DNA of 64,000 bases, taken from assembly GCA_019637435.1 (NCBI GenBank), contig JAHBVO010000001.1, positions 868,001-932,000 on the forward strand, in the 5' to 3' direction. Positions within the stretch are counted from its first letter, which is position 1; each line of letters opens with the position of its first letter. The position numbers and the translations under genes are program-made. This stretch comes from Candidatus Obscuribacterales bacterium. Lineage in GTDB: Bacteria > Cyanobacteriota > Vampirovibrionia > Obscuribacterales > Obscuribacteraceae. This document shows positions 24,225 to 32,584 of this stretch, one piece after another. The notes below the pieces were generated by a model. That model ran no database searches. It saw nothing but the letters and a program-made list of their open reading frames with translations, and was not told the origin of the DNA.

Positions 24225-26924
24225 CTACACTTTGCGAAGGACGATTTCTTTACCCTGCAAGCGTACCTGGAACTGGAACTCACCACGTTTTGTGATTGGT
24301 GCGTCTTTGAACATTTCGACTTTCTGCACGGCCTTTTCGAGAGCCTTGTTGAGCGTTTCAGTCTTATCGTTTTGTTCGGTCGAGAGAAGTTCTATACGCT
24401 TCACGTGACCCTCGGGGTCGACTCCTACGAGCAAGCCACCCTCTTTCCACTTCTTCGGTTTCTGATTCTCCGTTTCGTATTTCTCTGCAACGGAGATCAG
24501 GTTCTCAGGCAGGTCGAGAGCTTCTTGTAAAACGGTCTGAGCGTCGACGAGGAACTGATCCTCTTCTTCTTCGGTCGAAATTTTCGATGATACTTTTTTG
24601 GTATCCGATGCTCCGTCTTCCGATTCATCGAATTCTTCATCATCTTCATCAGTGGCGGTTGCGCCTTTGTCACTGTTTGAAGTCGAGAGAACTTCTTCGT
24701 TTCGCTTCGCGGTCATCTCGCTGGCGATTTCGTCCAGGACGAACAGTGTGGTTTTATGGTTGTAAGCACGCTTTCCTTTGTCGTCGAATGCTTGTGCCAC
24801 GACCAGGATAGACTTGCCTTCCTTTGCTGCCGGGAAGGAGGCGAGCATGATGTGAATCGGTTCTTTCAGTCCGGCTTTCGTGTACCGGCCAAGAATCCAT
24901 TTCAACTTTCCAGCACCGAGAATTTGCTCGCTGGAATCAATCACAGAGCTGCTAGCATCTGCTCGATCTACTTCCTGAAATGGCGGCTTACCGCAGAAGT
25001 TGTTCAAAGATGTGAGCGGCGCAAGGTCGTCATAAACGATGAACAGTATTTTTTGGTTCGCTTGTTCTGAGTTCAAACCGAACGAAGGTGTCGGCGCCGT
25101 CAAGTCGCTCGTGTCAACGTATGAATACATGGGTGGAGCGGTCGCTGAAAAACCGCCTTCGTCGACTGCGAGTTGAACCGCCTTTTTGTCTGATGCCGGA
25201 GTCTTCGCGATTGGCTGTACAACAGGCTTCGAAGGTGTTGTGTCCGTCTTTGCTCCCTTCGGAATTCCAACGCACATCACCATCATCAACAAACATCCGA
25301 TCAATACACCGCCACCAATTTTGGCTTGTTGGTCGGTTATGCCATATTGTTTTTGAAGCTTTTTGAGTTCCTTCGCAGGTTTCGAAGCCAGCAACTTGTT
25401 GCTGGGCTCGGGCTCCTCCGGTGGTGCCTCGATAGTGGCTCCGCAGGTGGTGCATGTCCCGTAGTCCGCGTTGACTGCAAAGCAGGTTGGGCACTGGATT
25501 TTCACAACGTTCGCGCGATCCTGGTTTTCCTCCGAAAGCGCGTCCATGGAAGAGCGCAATGTTCCAACGCCTTCCTCTTCGCCTTCTCCCGATGAGCGAA
25601 CTTTGCGGGTGCTCAGGTCTAATAGAGCCCCCATCCACATGAACTGGTAGCACTTGACCGGGGGTGCCGGCTGTCCCGGTTTTAACTCCTGAGCGCCGAT
25701 GTGCAAACCAATCAGCTTATAGTCCTTGAGAATCAAGCAACCACGCGCGTCCTTCGGAATCGCGATAGTGTGCAACATATTCTTGGGCTGTAATGAGTTA
25801 GCGACACCGAAGAAGTTTCCTTCGAGCCAGGTCGGTTTTCCTGAGATGGGGTCGAGGTAGAACGCTTGCAGCGGGTCCCAGGGGTGCACTTCGAAGTCGG
25901 TGTGCGAGATGAGTGGAGTGCCCATCTGTCCGGTGCATGGGAACGGGCTGATCCTGTTGATTTGTGATGCAACGCCACGGTTTACCAGTTCGCGAATCGC
26001 GATGAGAATGGTGTAGGTGTCAACGCCGACCCGCTTGGGTAGTTTATCTAGCGATGTGTATCCGTCGAGAGACGCCCATAAAGGAGCTACCATCCAGCGG
26101 ATTTCTTCACTGGCAGCTTCCGGATCGAAGTTCTGTACAACTTGCTGATAGCGAGCTTCAGGACCTCCGAGTTGTTGCAACAATTTCGGAATTTCGTTCG
26201 CTCGGCGCATCGCTTCCCAGGTCAGGCGATCCGGTGGGGTTTGCACCTCCGGAACCTCTCCCCAATCGATGTCTACGCCAGGTTTAAACGCAAATCCATG
26301 AGCCGGTTGTCTGTAGACCAGTTCGCAAAATGCCATCTCAGATGACATGACCTGTTCGTGGAAAACCTTGAGAATCCCGCCGCGAGCGATTGCGATATGG
26401 GCGATAGGAATGTTTCTCGAATCAAAAAGGGTAAGAAGACCTTCGCGACCGGCTTCCAGTGCGGTATTGATGATCTGGACGAACTCGGTCCCCCGCAGGT
26501 TGCCTGATGCTTCCACACCTTCACCAGAGAATGGCAGCGAGAGCGCGCGATTCAATTCGGCGATTCGATCTTGTGGAACGTCTGGTGGCTGTGGATCGAT
26601 GATCAACACGGCAATGTCGTTCATCTGAATGTGTAGCGAGTGGTCCGTCGGAGTGCCTGTTTGCGCAAGATACATAGCGCGCGCGGCTACTTTGTCGTAG
26701 TCATTGTGCAGATTTACTGCCTTGATTGTGACTCGCACATCCGGAAACGGAAACAGCACCTCTATAGCCCATGGCGCTTCCGTATAGTGAAAAACCGACG
26801 AGGCGTTAGTGACGAGGCGCGTTTTTGAAACCATGAACGCTTGACCCAACACTTTCGGCGGATCAACAGTTCTGTCCATGACGATGCCAATCGCGTTAGA
26901 AAATTCGTACTCGAGTTGTTGCAT
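24225..26924 (-). CDS. modular membrane protein: protease-like fold, DUF4388-like, zinc ribbon, TM, TonB-C-like end
   Basis: This 899-residue protein has several modules. Residues 1-120 (GQAFMVSKTRLVTNASSV...) look like a trypsin-fold domain, without an obvious catalytic triad. About 128-215 (FSGEGVEASGNLRGTEFVQIINTALEAGREGLLTL) resembles DUF4388/PATAN signalling domains. About 477-500 is a CxxC...CxxC zinc ribbon (CPTC, CTTC). About 535-555 is one transmembrane helix. The outer part includes an acidic stretch near residue 755. A C-terminal segment (GVDPEGHVKRIELLS...LNKALEKAVQKVEMFKD) has the spacing of a TonB C-terminal domain. The N-terminal half is probably cytoplasmic. A trans-envelope signalling or scaffold role is inferred; I know no named family with this whole arrangement. 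Confidence 0.72.
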   Translation of the reverse strand: MQQLEYEFSNAIGIVMDRTVDPPKVLGQAFMVSKTRLVTNASSVFHYTEAPWAIEVLFPFPDVRVTIKAVNLHNDYDKVAARAMYLAQTGTPTDHSLHIQMNDIAVLIIDPQPPDVPQDRIAELNRALSLPFSGEGVEASGNLRGTEFVQIINTALEAGREGLLTLFDSRNIPIAHIAIARGGILKVFHEQVMSSEMAFCELVYRQPAHGFAFKPGVDIDWGEVPEVQTPPDRLTWEAMRRANEIPKLLQQLGGPEARYQQVVQNFDPEAASEEIRWMVAPLWASLDGYTSLDKLPKRVGVDTYTILIAIRELVNRGVASQINRISPFPCTGQMGTPLISHTDFEVHPWDPLQAFYLDPISGKPTWLEGNFFGVANSLQPKNMLHTIAIPKDARGCLILKDYKLIGLHIGAQELKPGQPAPPVKCYQFMWMGALLDLSTRKVRSSGEGEEEGVGTLRSSMDALSEENQDRANVVKIQCPTCFAVNADYGTCTTCGATIEAPPEEPEPSNKLLASKPAKELKKLQKQYGITDQQAKIGGGVLIGCLLMMVMCVGIPKGAKTDTTPSKPVVQPIAKTPASDKKAVQLAVDEGGFSATAPPMYSYVDTSDLTAPTPSFGLNSEQANQKILFIVYDDLAPLTSLNNFCGKPPFQEVDRADASSSVIDSSEQILGAGKLKWILGRYTKAGLKEPIHIMLASFPAAKEGKSILVVAQAFDDKGKRAYNHKTTLFVLDEIASEMTAKRNEEVLSTSNSDKGATATDEDDEEFDESEDGASDTKKVSSKISTEEEEDQFLVDAQTVLQEALDLPENLISVAEKYETENQKPKKWKEGGLLVGVDPEGHVKRIELLSTEQNDKTETLNKALEKAVQKVEMFKDAPITKRGEFQFQVRLQGKEIVLRKV

Positions 26925-27062
26925 GCTTAGAACGCCCTAAAAACACCCTGGAGTCGTTATACCATTCTTTTGTATTATCTATCTACAGCTTTTACCTGCT
27001 GGCTTTTATGCGCTGCAGGCGGCTGAAACCATTGATAACTTCTTTCCTTCTCAACTGTCCGT

Positions 27063-27650
27063 CTAATCGCTGCCGGCGGTCGATTTAACATCTTTTTTGG
27101 GTGCATTTACGGTTGGCAAATTTTGCACGTTTTCAACTGTTGATAAACCTTCCTGGCTTTCAGGAGTCGCCCTTAGAATTTTAGCTCCTACTGACTTCCA
27201 GTATGGCGGGAGGCAGTAACGACAAGGTTTCTGCCCGGCGTCGATTGCTTGTTTGCGATACTGAAATTTAACGACGTGCCCGCGCCACATTGCTCTTGCA
27301 AATGGGCAGGACGGACGATGAAATTTGAAGGAGAACGAATTGCCCACGTACTTGTAGACCGGCTTATGGTCGTCTATTTGAGCGGGCAGGGCCGTCATCG
27401 AGTCGAGAGAATTTTGCTGTATGCGAGCGTCATCGCTCTGCGCATCTGACTCACTTGTCTGAACCTCGTTGCTGTCGGGTTTGTCTTCGTCGGATGGCGC
27501 AGGCTTATCGGAACAAAAGTACTTACCAGTCTCGAAACCGGGTGTAACCTTGCTTTCGATAGGCTCGCCTGTGGCCGATTGCAGACAAAAGCAGTTTTGT
27601 ACAGAGACAAAAACTACAAGCGCGATGGCAGAAAGAACGGTCTTTCGCAT
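27063..27650 (-). CDS. exported protein with Ada-type zinc-binding domain
   Basis: The ATG at 27650 gives 195 residues with a signal peptide (RKTVLSAIALVVFVSVQNCFC). After a low-complexity acidic region, residues ~100-150 carry YVGNSFSFKFHRPSCPFAR...QAIDAGQKPCRYCLPP. That is the four-Cys/His zinc motif of the Ada metal-binding domain (PF02805), which occurs on its own or with nucleases in many exported bacterial proteins. Here it stands alone, so it may bind DNA or metal outside the cytoplasm; this is not established. The gene is divergent from pncB with only 39 bp between start codons. Confidence 0.75.
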   Translation of the reverse strand: MRKTVLSAIALVVFVSVQNCFCLQSATGEPIESKVTPGFETGKYFCSDKPAPSDEDKPDSNEVQTSESDAQSDDARIQQNSLDSMTALPAQIDDHKPVYKYVGNSFSFKFHRPSCPFARAMWRGHVVKFQYRKQAIDAGQKPCRYCLPPYWKSVGAKILRATPESQEGLSTVENVQNLPTVNAPKKDVKSTAGSD

Positions 27651-27689
27651 GCTACATTTATCACGCATTTTCAGGGAGGCTTCAATCGT

Positions 27690-29198
27690 ATGGTATTGCC
27701 CACGGACACTACAAACTGGCAAGCCCCTGTTTTGCTTACTGACCTTTATCAGCTCACGATGGCCTATGCCTACTGGAAATGCGGGTATGCCGATAGAGAA
27801 GCAGCCTTCACATTATTCTTCCGGCGCAATCCTTACCATGGTGGATTCGCGACATTTTGCGGTTTGAAACAGGTTATAGACTATGTCAAAGGCTTGAAAT
27901 TCTATGATGACGACCTTGCCTACCTGGCGTCCTTGAAAGCGCATGACGGAACACCTCTGTTCGAAGCCGAATTCATAAAATACCTCGGCGAAATGGATTT
28001 CAATGTTGACCTGCACTCTGTCGCTGACGGTACGGTGGTTTTCGCTCATGAGCCGCTTATGCGCGTTGTTGGTCCGATTATTCCGGCCCAAATTCTTGAG
28101 ACTGCGCTTTTAAACCTGGTTTGCTTTCCGACTCTGATAGCCACCAAGGCAACTCGCATCAAGTTGGCGACCAGAGGTCAGAAGGTGTATGAATTCGGTT
28201 TGCGTCGCGCACAGGGAATGAATGGTGGTGTCACAGCCAGTCTTGCTGCGTATCTCGGCGGTTGTGACGGCACCTCGAATGTTCTTGCGGGGAAACTTTT
28301 TGGTATTCCCGTGAAAGGGACGCACGCGCATAGCTGGATTATGGCGCATGAGAGCGAGCAAGAGGCGTTCGATGACTACGCACGAGCGATGCCGAACAAT
28401 TGCGTTTTTCTTGTTGATACTTTCGATACTCTCGTCGGGGTTCAGCATGCCATCGAAGTCGGCAAGAAATTACGCGCCCAAGGTCATAAGATGCTCGGCA
28501 TTCGTTTAGACTCCGGCGACCTTGCTTACCTATCGGTAGAGGCTCGTAAAATGCTGGACGAGGCTGGATTTACAGAAGCTTCCATCATGGCGAGCAACGA
28601 TCTGGACGAGTCAATTGTCACATCGTTGATTAACCAGGGCGCGAAAATAGACACCTGGGCGGTAGGTACCAAGCTGGTTACCGGAAGCGACCAGCCCTCC
28701 CTTGGAGGTGTTTACAAACTATCCGCTGTTCGTTCGCCGGGTCGTGCCTGGCGTCATGTGATTAAACTGTCCGAGCAGACAATCAAGGTTTCAAACCCGG
28801 GTCTTTTGCAGGTGCGTCGTTACTTCAATCGGGAAAATGAAAACGAAAGATTTATCGCCGACATGATTTACGACGAGAGCAACGAACTCGGAGCCAGACC
28901 CGTAATCATCGACCCCCTGGACTTCACTCGCCGCAAAGCGATTGACCCGGAGACCGACTTTGTGGATTTGCTCAAGCCTGTTTTCCGATCCGGAGAACTT
29001 GTCTATGACTACCCCGGCTTTGACGCGACCAGGGCTTTCGTCTTCGATCAGCTAAACGGATTCCATCCGGGTATCAAACGACTGGTCAACCCGCACCAAT
29101 ATCCGGCGGGACTGGAAGCGAATCTGCACGCACTAAAAACGCAACTGATATTGAAAGAGCGCGGACTCGTCGAGGAGTCACGCGTCGAATTGCACTGA
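27690..29198 (+). CDS. pncB: nicotinate phosphoribosyltransferase
   Basis: The ATG at 27690 follows CAGGGAGGC by 9 bp and gives 502 residues; an earlier in-frame ATG lies inside the divergent gene. PncB joins nicotinate to PRPP, the first salvage step to NAD. Motifs are LLTDLYQLTMAYAYWKCG at the N-terminus, FGLRRAQGMNGG, GTHAHSWIMAHESEQEAF containing the conserved His, LVDTFDTLVGV and GIRLDSGDLAYLS. The C-terminal GTKLVTGSDQPSLGGVYKL is typical of the long cyanobacterial/Firmicute type. No other NAD genes are nearby. Confidence 0.95.
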   Translation: MVLPTDTTNWQAPVLLTDLYQLTMAYAYWKCGYADREAAFTLFFRRNPYHGGFATFCGLKQVIDYVKGLKFYDDDLAYLASLKAHDGTPLFEAEFIKYLGEMDFNVDLHSVADGTVVFAHEPLMRVVGPIIPAQILETALLNLVCFPTLIATKATRIKLATRGQKVYEFGLRRAQGMNGGVTASLAAYLGGCDGTSNVLAGKLFGIPVKGTHAHSWIMAHESEQEAFDDYARAMPNNCVFLVDTFDTLVGVQHAIEVGKKLRAQGHKMLGIRLDSGDLAYLSVEARKMLDEAGFTEASIMASNDLDESIVTSLINQGAKIDTWAVGTKLVTGSDQPSLGGVYKLSAVRSPGRAWRHVIKLSEQTIKVSNPGLLQVRRYFNRENENERFIADMIYDESNELGARPVIIDPLDFTRRKAIDPETDFVDLLKPVFRSGELVYDYPGFDATRAFVFDQLNGFHPGIKRLVNPHQYPAGLEANLHALKTQLILKERGLVEESRVELH

Positions 29199-29298
29199 GG
29201 CAGGAGAAGAAGGACTGAAGACGTTTCAGCCGCAAACGTTTAAACTTCCAAGGCTTAAAACGGATTCGCTGCAAGAGGGAGTAAACTGTCGACGCTCG

Positions 29299-29640
29299 CT
29301 ATCTAAGGCGCGATCGCAGTGAAACCAATCGTGATTCAATCGGCGAAGAGGTCATTCGCTTTTCGATACCTGCGACCCAATTCTTCAGGTGTGCGAGGTG
29401 GCTGAGACCGCGCTCTCCGAGGCGATCTTCGTGTTGTTTCAATTGACGATAATACTTCAGGAGTGTCGTGAACAATCGGAAAACAGCCTCGCTTTCCGAA
29501 ACACCGTAGCAATGCAGTCCGAGCTCGGGAACGCCCACTACGTTTCTTTCTCCGGCTTTCCAGAGCCGCGCTGACAAAAGTCCGTCGCTGAATGGAAGTG
29601 CCACTTCTCTAATCGATGCCGTATCAGTTACTCTCTTCAT
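29299..29640 (-). CDS. uncharacterised 113-residue protein
   Basis: I recognise no family. It is a small soluble protein with a beta-rich first half (ARLWKAGERNVVGVPELGLHCYG) and a helical, charged second half (LFTTLLKYYRQLKQHEDRL). There is no signal peptide or membrane segment. Its start overlaps the end of the 78-codon frame upstream by 17 bp, suggesting translational coupling at the tail of the miaA-sppA minus-strand run. Confidence 0.58.
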   Translation of the reverse strand: MKRVTDTASIREVALPFSDGLLSARLWKAGERNVVGVPELGLHCYGVSESEAVFRLFTTLLKYYRQLKQHEDRLGERGLSHLAHLKNWVAGIEKRMTSSPIESRLVSLRSRLR

Positions 29641-29860
29641 CCGCCGTTCGCCGTTTACCAGAACTTGTTACGATGCCGCTTTTAAGAAACTCGTTGAAGT
29701 TACCTGGTGGTAAATCCCGATTGTCTTTATTGTCACGGATCTCGAGGGATCCGCTGCTGAAGAGGCTTAAGACTTTTACCAGTATATCCCTAAGTTCTGT
29801 TTCGTCTAGCCCTGATGAGCAAAAATTCTTTTGTTGAAGCGGCAGAAAGGTAATTTGCAC
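29624..29860 (-). CDS. small uncharacterised protein (78 residues)
   Basis: This short frame lies between miaA (71 bp upstream) and the 113-residue gene it overlaps. The product is acidic at both ends, with a helix-prone segment DETELRDILVKVLSLF. Evidence is mainly position and overlap; it could be non-coding. Confidence 0.42.
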   Translation of the reverse strand: MQITFLPLQQKNFCSSGLDETELRDILVKVLSLFSSGSLEIRDNKDNRDLPPGNFNEFLKSGIVTSSGKRRTADEESN

Positions 29861-29931
29861 TACAATTCATAGATCATTCTAACAGAAGATTGACCTCGTA
29901 AACGCTGATTAGAAGCCGCTTTTGCATGGTT

Positions 29932-30867
29932 CTAAATCAGCGGATTTACTTCGTGAAAAACGTCGTCGAAAAGTTGTTTACTTTTGTCGACAACAAACCA
30001 GATGGTATCTGGGTTCGCGCGGAACCACATTATTTGCTTTCTTGCGAGTTGAAAGTTGTGCTTCAAGCAGTCTTCTATTGCTTCTTCCATAGACCAGACG
30101 CCATCTATATAGTTGAACATTTGTCGATATCCGACCGCGTTCAAAATCGGCTGCGTCGGACCAAATCTTTCATGCAAAAACCTCGACTCATCCAGCAAAC
30201 CCTGTTCCATCATCTGATTCATTCGCAAAGCGATTCGATCTTTTAAAACAGAACGGTCGTCGAAGTTCAAACCGACCCAGATCACGTTGTAGGGAACCTC
30301 GACACGGCGCGTCACTTCTGAGAATGGCTTTCCGAGCACCATTGTTACTTCTAGTGCTCGAATTATTCTAAGTCGATCGTTCGGCATTATTTTTTCGGCG
30401 GAAACCGGATCCAGTTCTCTGAGCTTGTTGAACAAAGCCTCATTGCCCTCTGTCTGCGCTGTTTGTTTTAAAGATTCTCTGAGCTTCTCCTGCGGTCCAA
30501 CCTCCGGAATCTGCAACCCCTCGAGGAGCGCTCGAGCATACAGCCCCGTACCGCCGGTCACTACCGGTAGTTTGCCTCTGGAAATTACATCCTGTATTGC
30601 TTCCGTTCCCGCTTTTTGAAATTCGGCGACCGTGTAAACGCGGTCAGGTTCAACCACATCCAGCATGTGATGTGGCACTCCTTTGCGTTCTTCAACCGTA
30701 GGTTTTGCGGCCCCGATATCCATATACTTGTATACGGTGCGTGAGTCGCAAGCGATCACTTCTCCCTGATATTTCAGGGCAAGCTCGATGGAGAGAGAGG
30801 TCTTTCCGGAGGCGGTTGGACCGACAACCGCAATTACAGTTGGTTTTCTTCTCTGGTTCTTGTTCAT
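29932..30867 (-). CDS. miaA: tRNA dimethylallyltransferase
   Basis: The 311-residue MiaA transfers a dimethylallyl group to adenine 37 of tRNAs reading UNN codons. The P-loop is VVGPTASGKTSLS. It is followed by ACDSRTVYKYMDIGAAKPT, PHHMLDVVEPDRVYTVAEF and VTGGTGLYARALLEG, all diagnostic. The C-terminal AVGYRQMFNYIDG and KRQ-like ARKQIMWFRANPD are also present. The ATG lies 18 bp after the stop of the Yip1-domain gene, in a run of closely packed minus-strand genes. Confidence 0.95.
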   Translation of the reverse strand: MNKNQRRKPTVIAVVGPTASGKTSLSIELALKYQGEVIACDSRTVYKYMDIGAAKPTVEERKGVPHHMLDVVEPDRVYTVAEFQKAGTEAIQDVISRGKLPVVTGGTGLYARALLEGLQIPEVGPQEKLRESLKQTAQTEGNEALFNKLRELDPVSAEKIMPNDRLRIIRALEVTMVLGKPFSEVTRRVEVPYNVIWVGLNFDDRSVLKDRIALRMNQMMEQGLLDESRFLHERFGPTQPILNAVGYRQMFNYIDGVWSMEEAIEDCLKHNFQLARKQIMWFRANPDTIWFVVDKSKQLFDDVFHEVNPLI

Positions 30868-30885
30868 CTCAGGAATTCTGTGCCA

Positions 30886-31512
30886 TTAGTTCTGAAACGC
30901 TGAGATTATCTCCGACAGAAGCACCATGAGTGAAAGTCCTGTCCAGAACATATAGACCAGGAAAAGAAGCGGCGGCACTATGAGCGCAACAACCAGCAAT
31001 TTTGATGCTCTAACATCGAGAGCAATCTTGTAGCTGGAGAAAAGCAAAAACAGAGTCCACCATGTTGGTATCGTGGCAATTGGTAAAACCCAGGCACCAA
31101 GGGCGTTTTTGAAACACATAAGCGGCGCGAAAAACAGTATGGGAGTGAACGACCATCCGGTTAAAACTAGCGCTTTCTTCCATCTTGTCGGTCGTGCGTT
31201 TGAAAGAATCGTGGAGAGCAGCGACAGCAAACTTGCCGAGACCACCCAGATGACCATCTCATTTGTAATTACACTCAGGATTTCGAATAGCGAGAGGAAC
31301 GCTTCCTCAGGGTTAAAGCGAGCCATTCCAAGCAAGAACGCTGTAAGAAATACGACGTTGAAGGCCTGCTGAGTAAGCGTGTAGACAGGAGCGGTTTCGT
31401 AAATTGCATCGAGCTCTTTCAGCGTGTTTATCGGGTTTGTGATAATGCCGAAAAACAAGTCCGCCCATGACGGTGTTGAAACGTTTTCTTTGAGGGTAGT
31501 TGTGGCGTCCAC
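30886..31512 (-). CDS. Yip1-domain integral membrane protein
   Basis: The 208-residue protein opens with WADLFFGIITNPINTLKEL, the usual start of bacterial Yip1-domain proteins (SFFWxxPxxxF-like). About five hydrophobic segments follow, for example MVIWVVSASLLSLLSTIL, WSFTPILFFAPLMCF, WTLFLLFSSYKIAL and LLVVALIVPPLLFLVYMFW. Family function in bacteria is unknown. It is placed between sppA (19 bp) and miaA (18 bp), clearly in the same operon. Confidence 0.78.
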   Translation of the reverse strand: MDATTTLKENVSTPSWADLFFGIITNPINTLKELDAIYETAPVYTLTQQAFNVVFLTAFLLGMARFNPEEAFLSLFEILSVITNEMVIWVVSASLLSLLSTILSNARPTRWKKALVLTGWSFTPILFFAPLMCFKNALGAWVLPIATIPTWWTLFLLFSSYKIALDVRASKLLVVALIVPPLLFLVYMFWTGLSLMVLLSEIISAFQN

Positions 31513-31531
31513 TTTCTGCTCCGAAGTGAAT

Positions 31532-32557
31532 CTATTCCATCAACCAGAGCGGTTGTTTGTAGTATTTCGCTTGCATGGAGACCGGCATGATTCGCTCGAT
31601 TACGGTCTCCTCAATGCTCTGCTGAGCGGACCCGCCCATGTGTTGGAACATCGATGACGCGCTGCTGGTATCGAACAACGATTCAAGAATTGAACTGGAA
31701 GATTTGTCTTCGACCGGAAGATCTTCTGTCAGTCCGTACTTCTTTTTGCAAGTCGCCTGCAAATCTTGAAGGGCGTCCTGGTAGGAGCCTAGCGCATCAA
31801 CAAGCCCGTTAGCTTTAGCTTGCCTGCCCGAATAAATTCTGCCATCTGCTATTTTTTTTACGTCCTCTACCTTCATCTTTCGACCGTCTGCAACAGCATG
31901 GACGAATTGATCGTATGAATCGTCGATTAAACCTTGAAGAATTTTTCGCTCTTCATCTGTCATCGGTCGATAGGGTGAGGCTATGTCTTTAAATAAGCCC
32001 GATTTGATCACTTGCGGCTGTACGCCAAGCTTGTCAGCCAAGCCTTTGAAATTCATGCCGTTCAAAATCACGCCTATAGAGCCGGTAAGAGTGCCGGGAT
32101 TCGCGTAGATTTTGTCCGTGGCGCATGCGACATAGTATCCACCTGAGGCAGCGATATCGCCCATGGTGGCGAACACAGGTTTCTTCGCTTTCAAGGCCGT
32201 AACCGCTTGATTGATCTCCTGTGAGGTGGCCACCGTGCCGCCGGGTGAATTGATACGCAATAGGACCGCTTTTACCTTGCTGTTCTCAGCGGCTTTTCGT
32301 ATTTTTTTGATTGTAGAGGCGATAGAAGAATCGGAGAGAGAGAAGACGCTTTTTTCGTCGGTGTCACTGATCATTCCATTCAAACTTATCACTTTGATGC
32401 GATCTTTGAATGTGATTCCCCAGCCACTATCCGTGGTGGCTGAATCCGTGTCTGTACTTGGCTTATTCTGCTTCCCCATTATTCCAACTGGAATAGAAAG
32501 CGCGCACAAGCCGATGATCAGCCAAACGATCCAATCTTTCTTCTTCTCGGTTGACAT
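31532..32557 (-). CDS. sppA: signal peptide peptidase SppA
   Basis: The 341-residue protein is a half-length SppA of the Bacillus type. It has an N-terminal membrane anchor (DWIVWLIIGLCALSIPVGIMG) and a ClpP-like S49 serine protease domain outside the cytoplasm. The nucleophile Ser lies in DIAASGGYYVACATDKIYANPGTLTGSIGV, and the general-base Lys is probably in GLFKDIASPYRPMTDEERK. RINSPGGTVATSQEI is the conserved oxyanion strand. It degrades cleaved signal peptides. The next gene in the operon is the Yip1-domain gene, with a second secreted protein gene upstream. Confidence 0.93.
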   Translation of the reverse strand: MSTEKKKDWIVWLIIGLCALSIPVGIMGKQNKPSTDTDSATTDSGWGITFKDRIKVISLNGMISDTDEKSVFSLSDSSIASTIKKIRKAAENSKVKAVLLRINSPGGTVATSQEINQAVTALKAKKPVFATMGDIAASGGYYVACATDKIYANPGTLTGSIGVILNGMNFKGLADKLGVQPQVIKSGLFKDIASPYRPMTDEERKILQGLIDDSYDQFVHAVADGRKMKVEDVKKIADGRIYSGRQAKANGLVDALGSYQDALQDLQATCKKKYGLTEDLPVEDKSSSSILESLFDTSSASSMFQHMGGSAQQSIEETVIERIMPVSMQAKYYKQPLWLME

Positions 32558-32584
32558 GGCTCCAACTTTTAGATGCTTTGGGTT

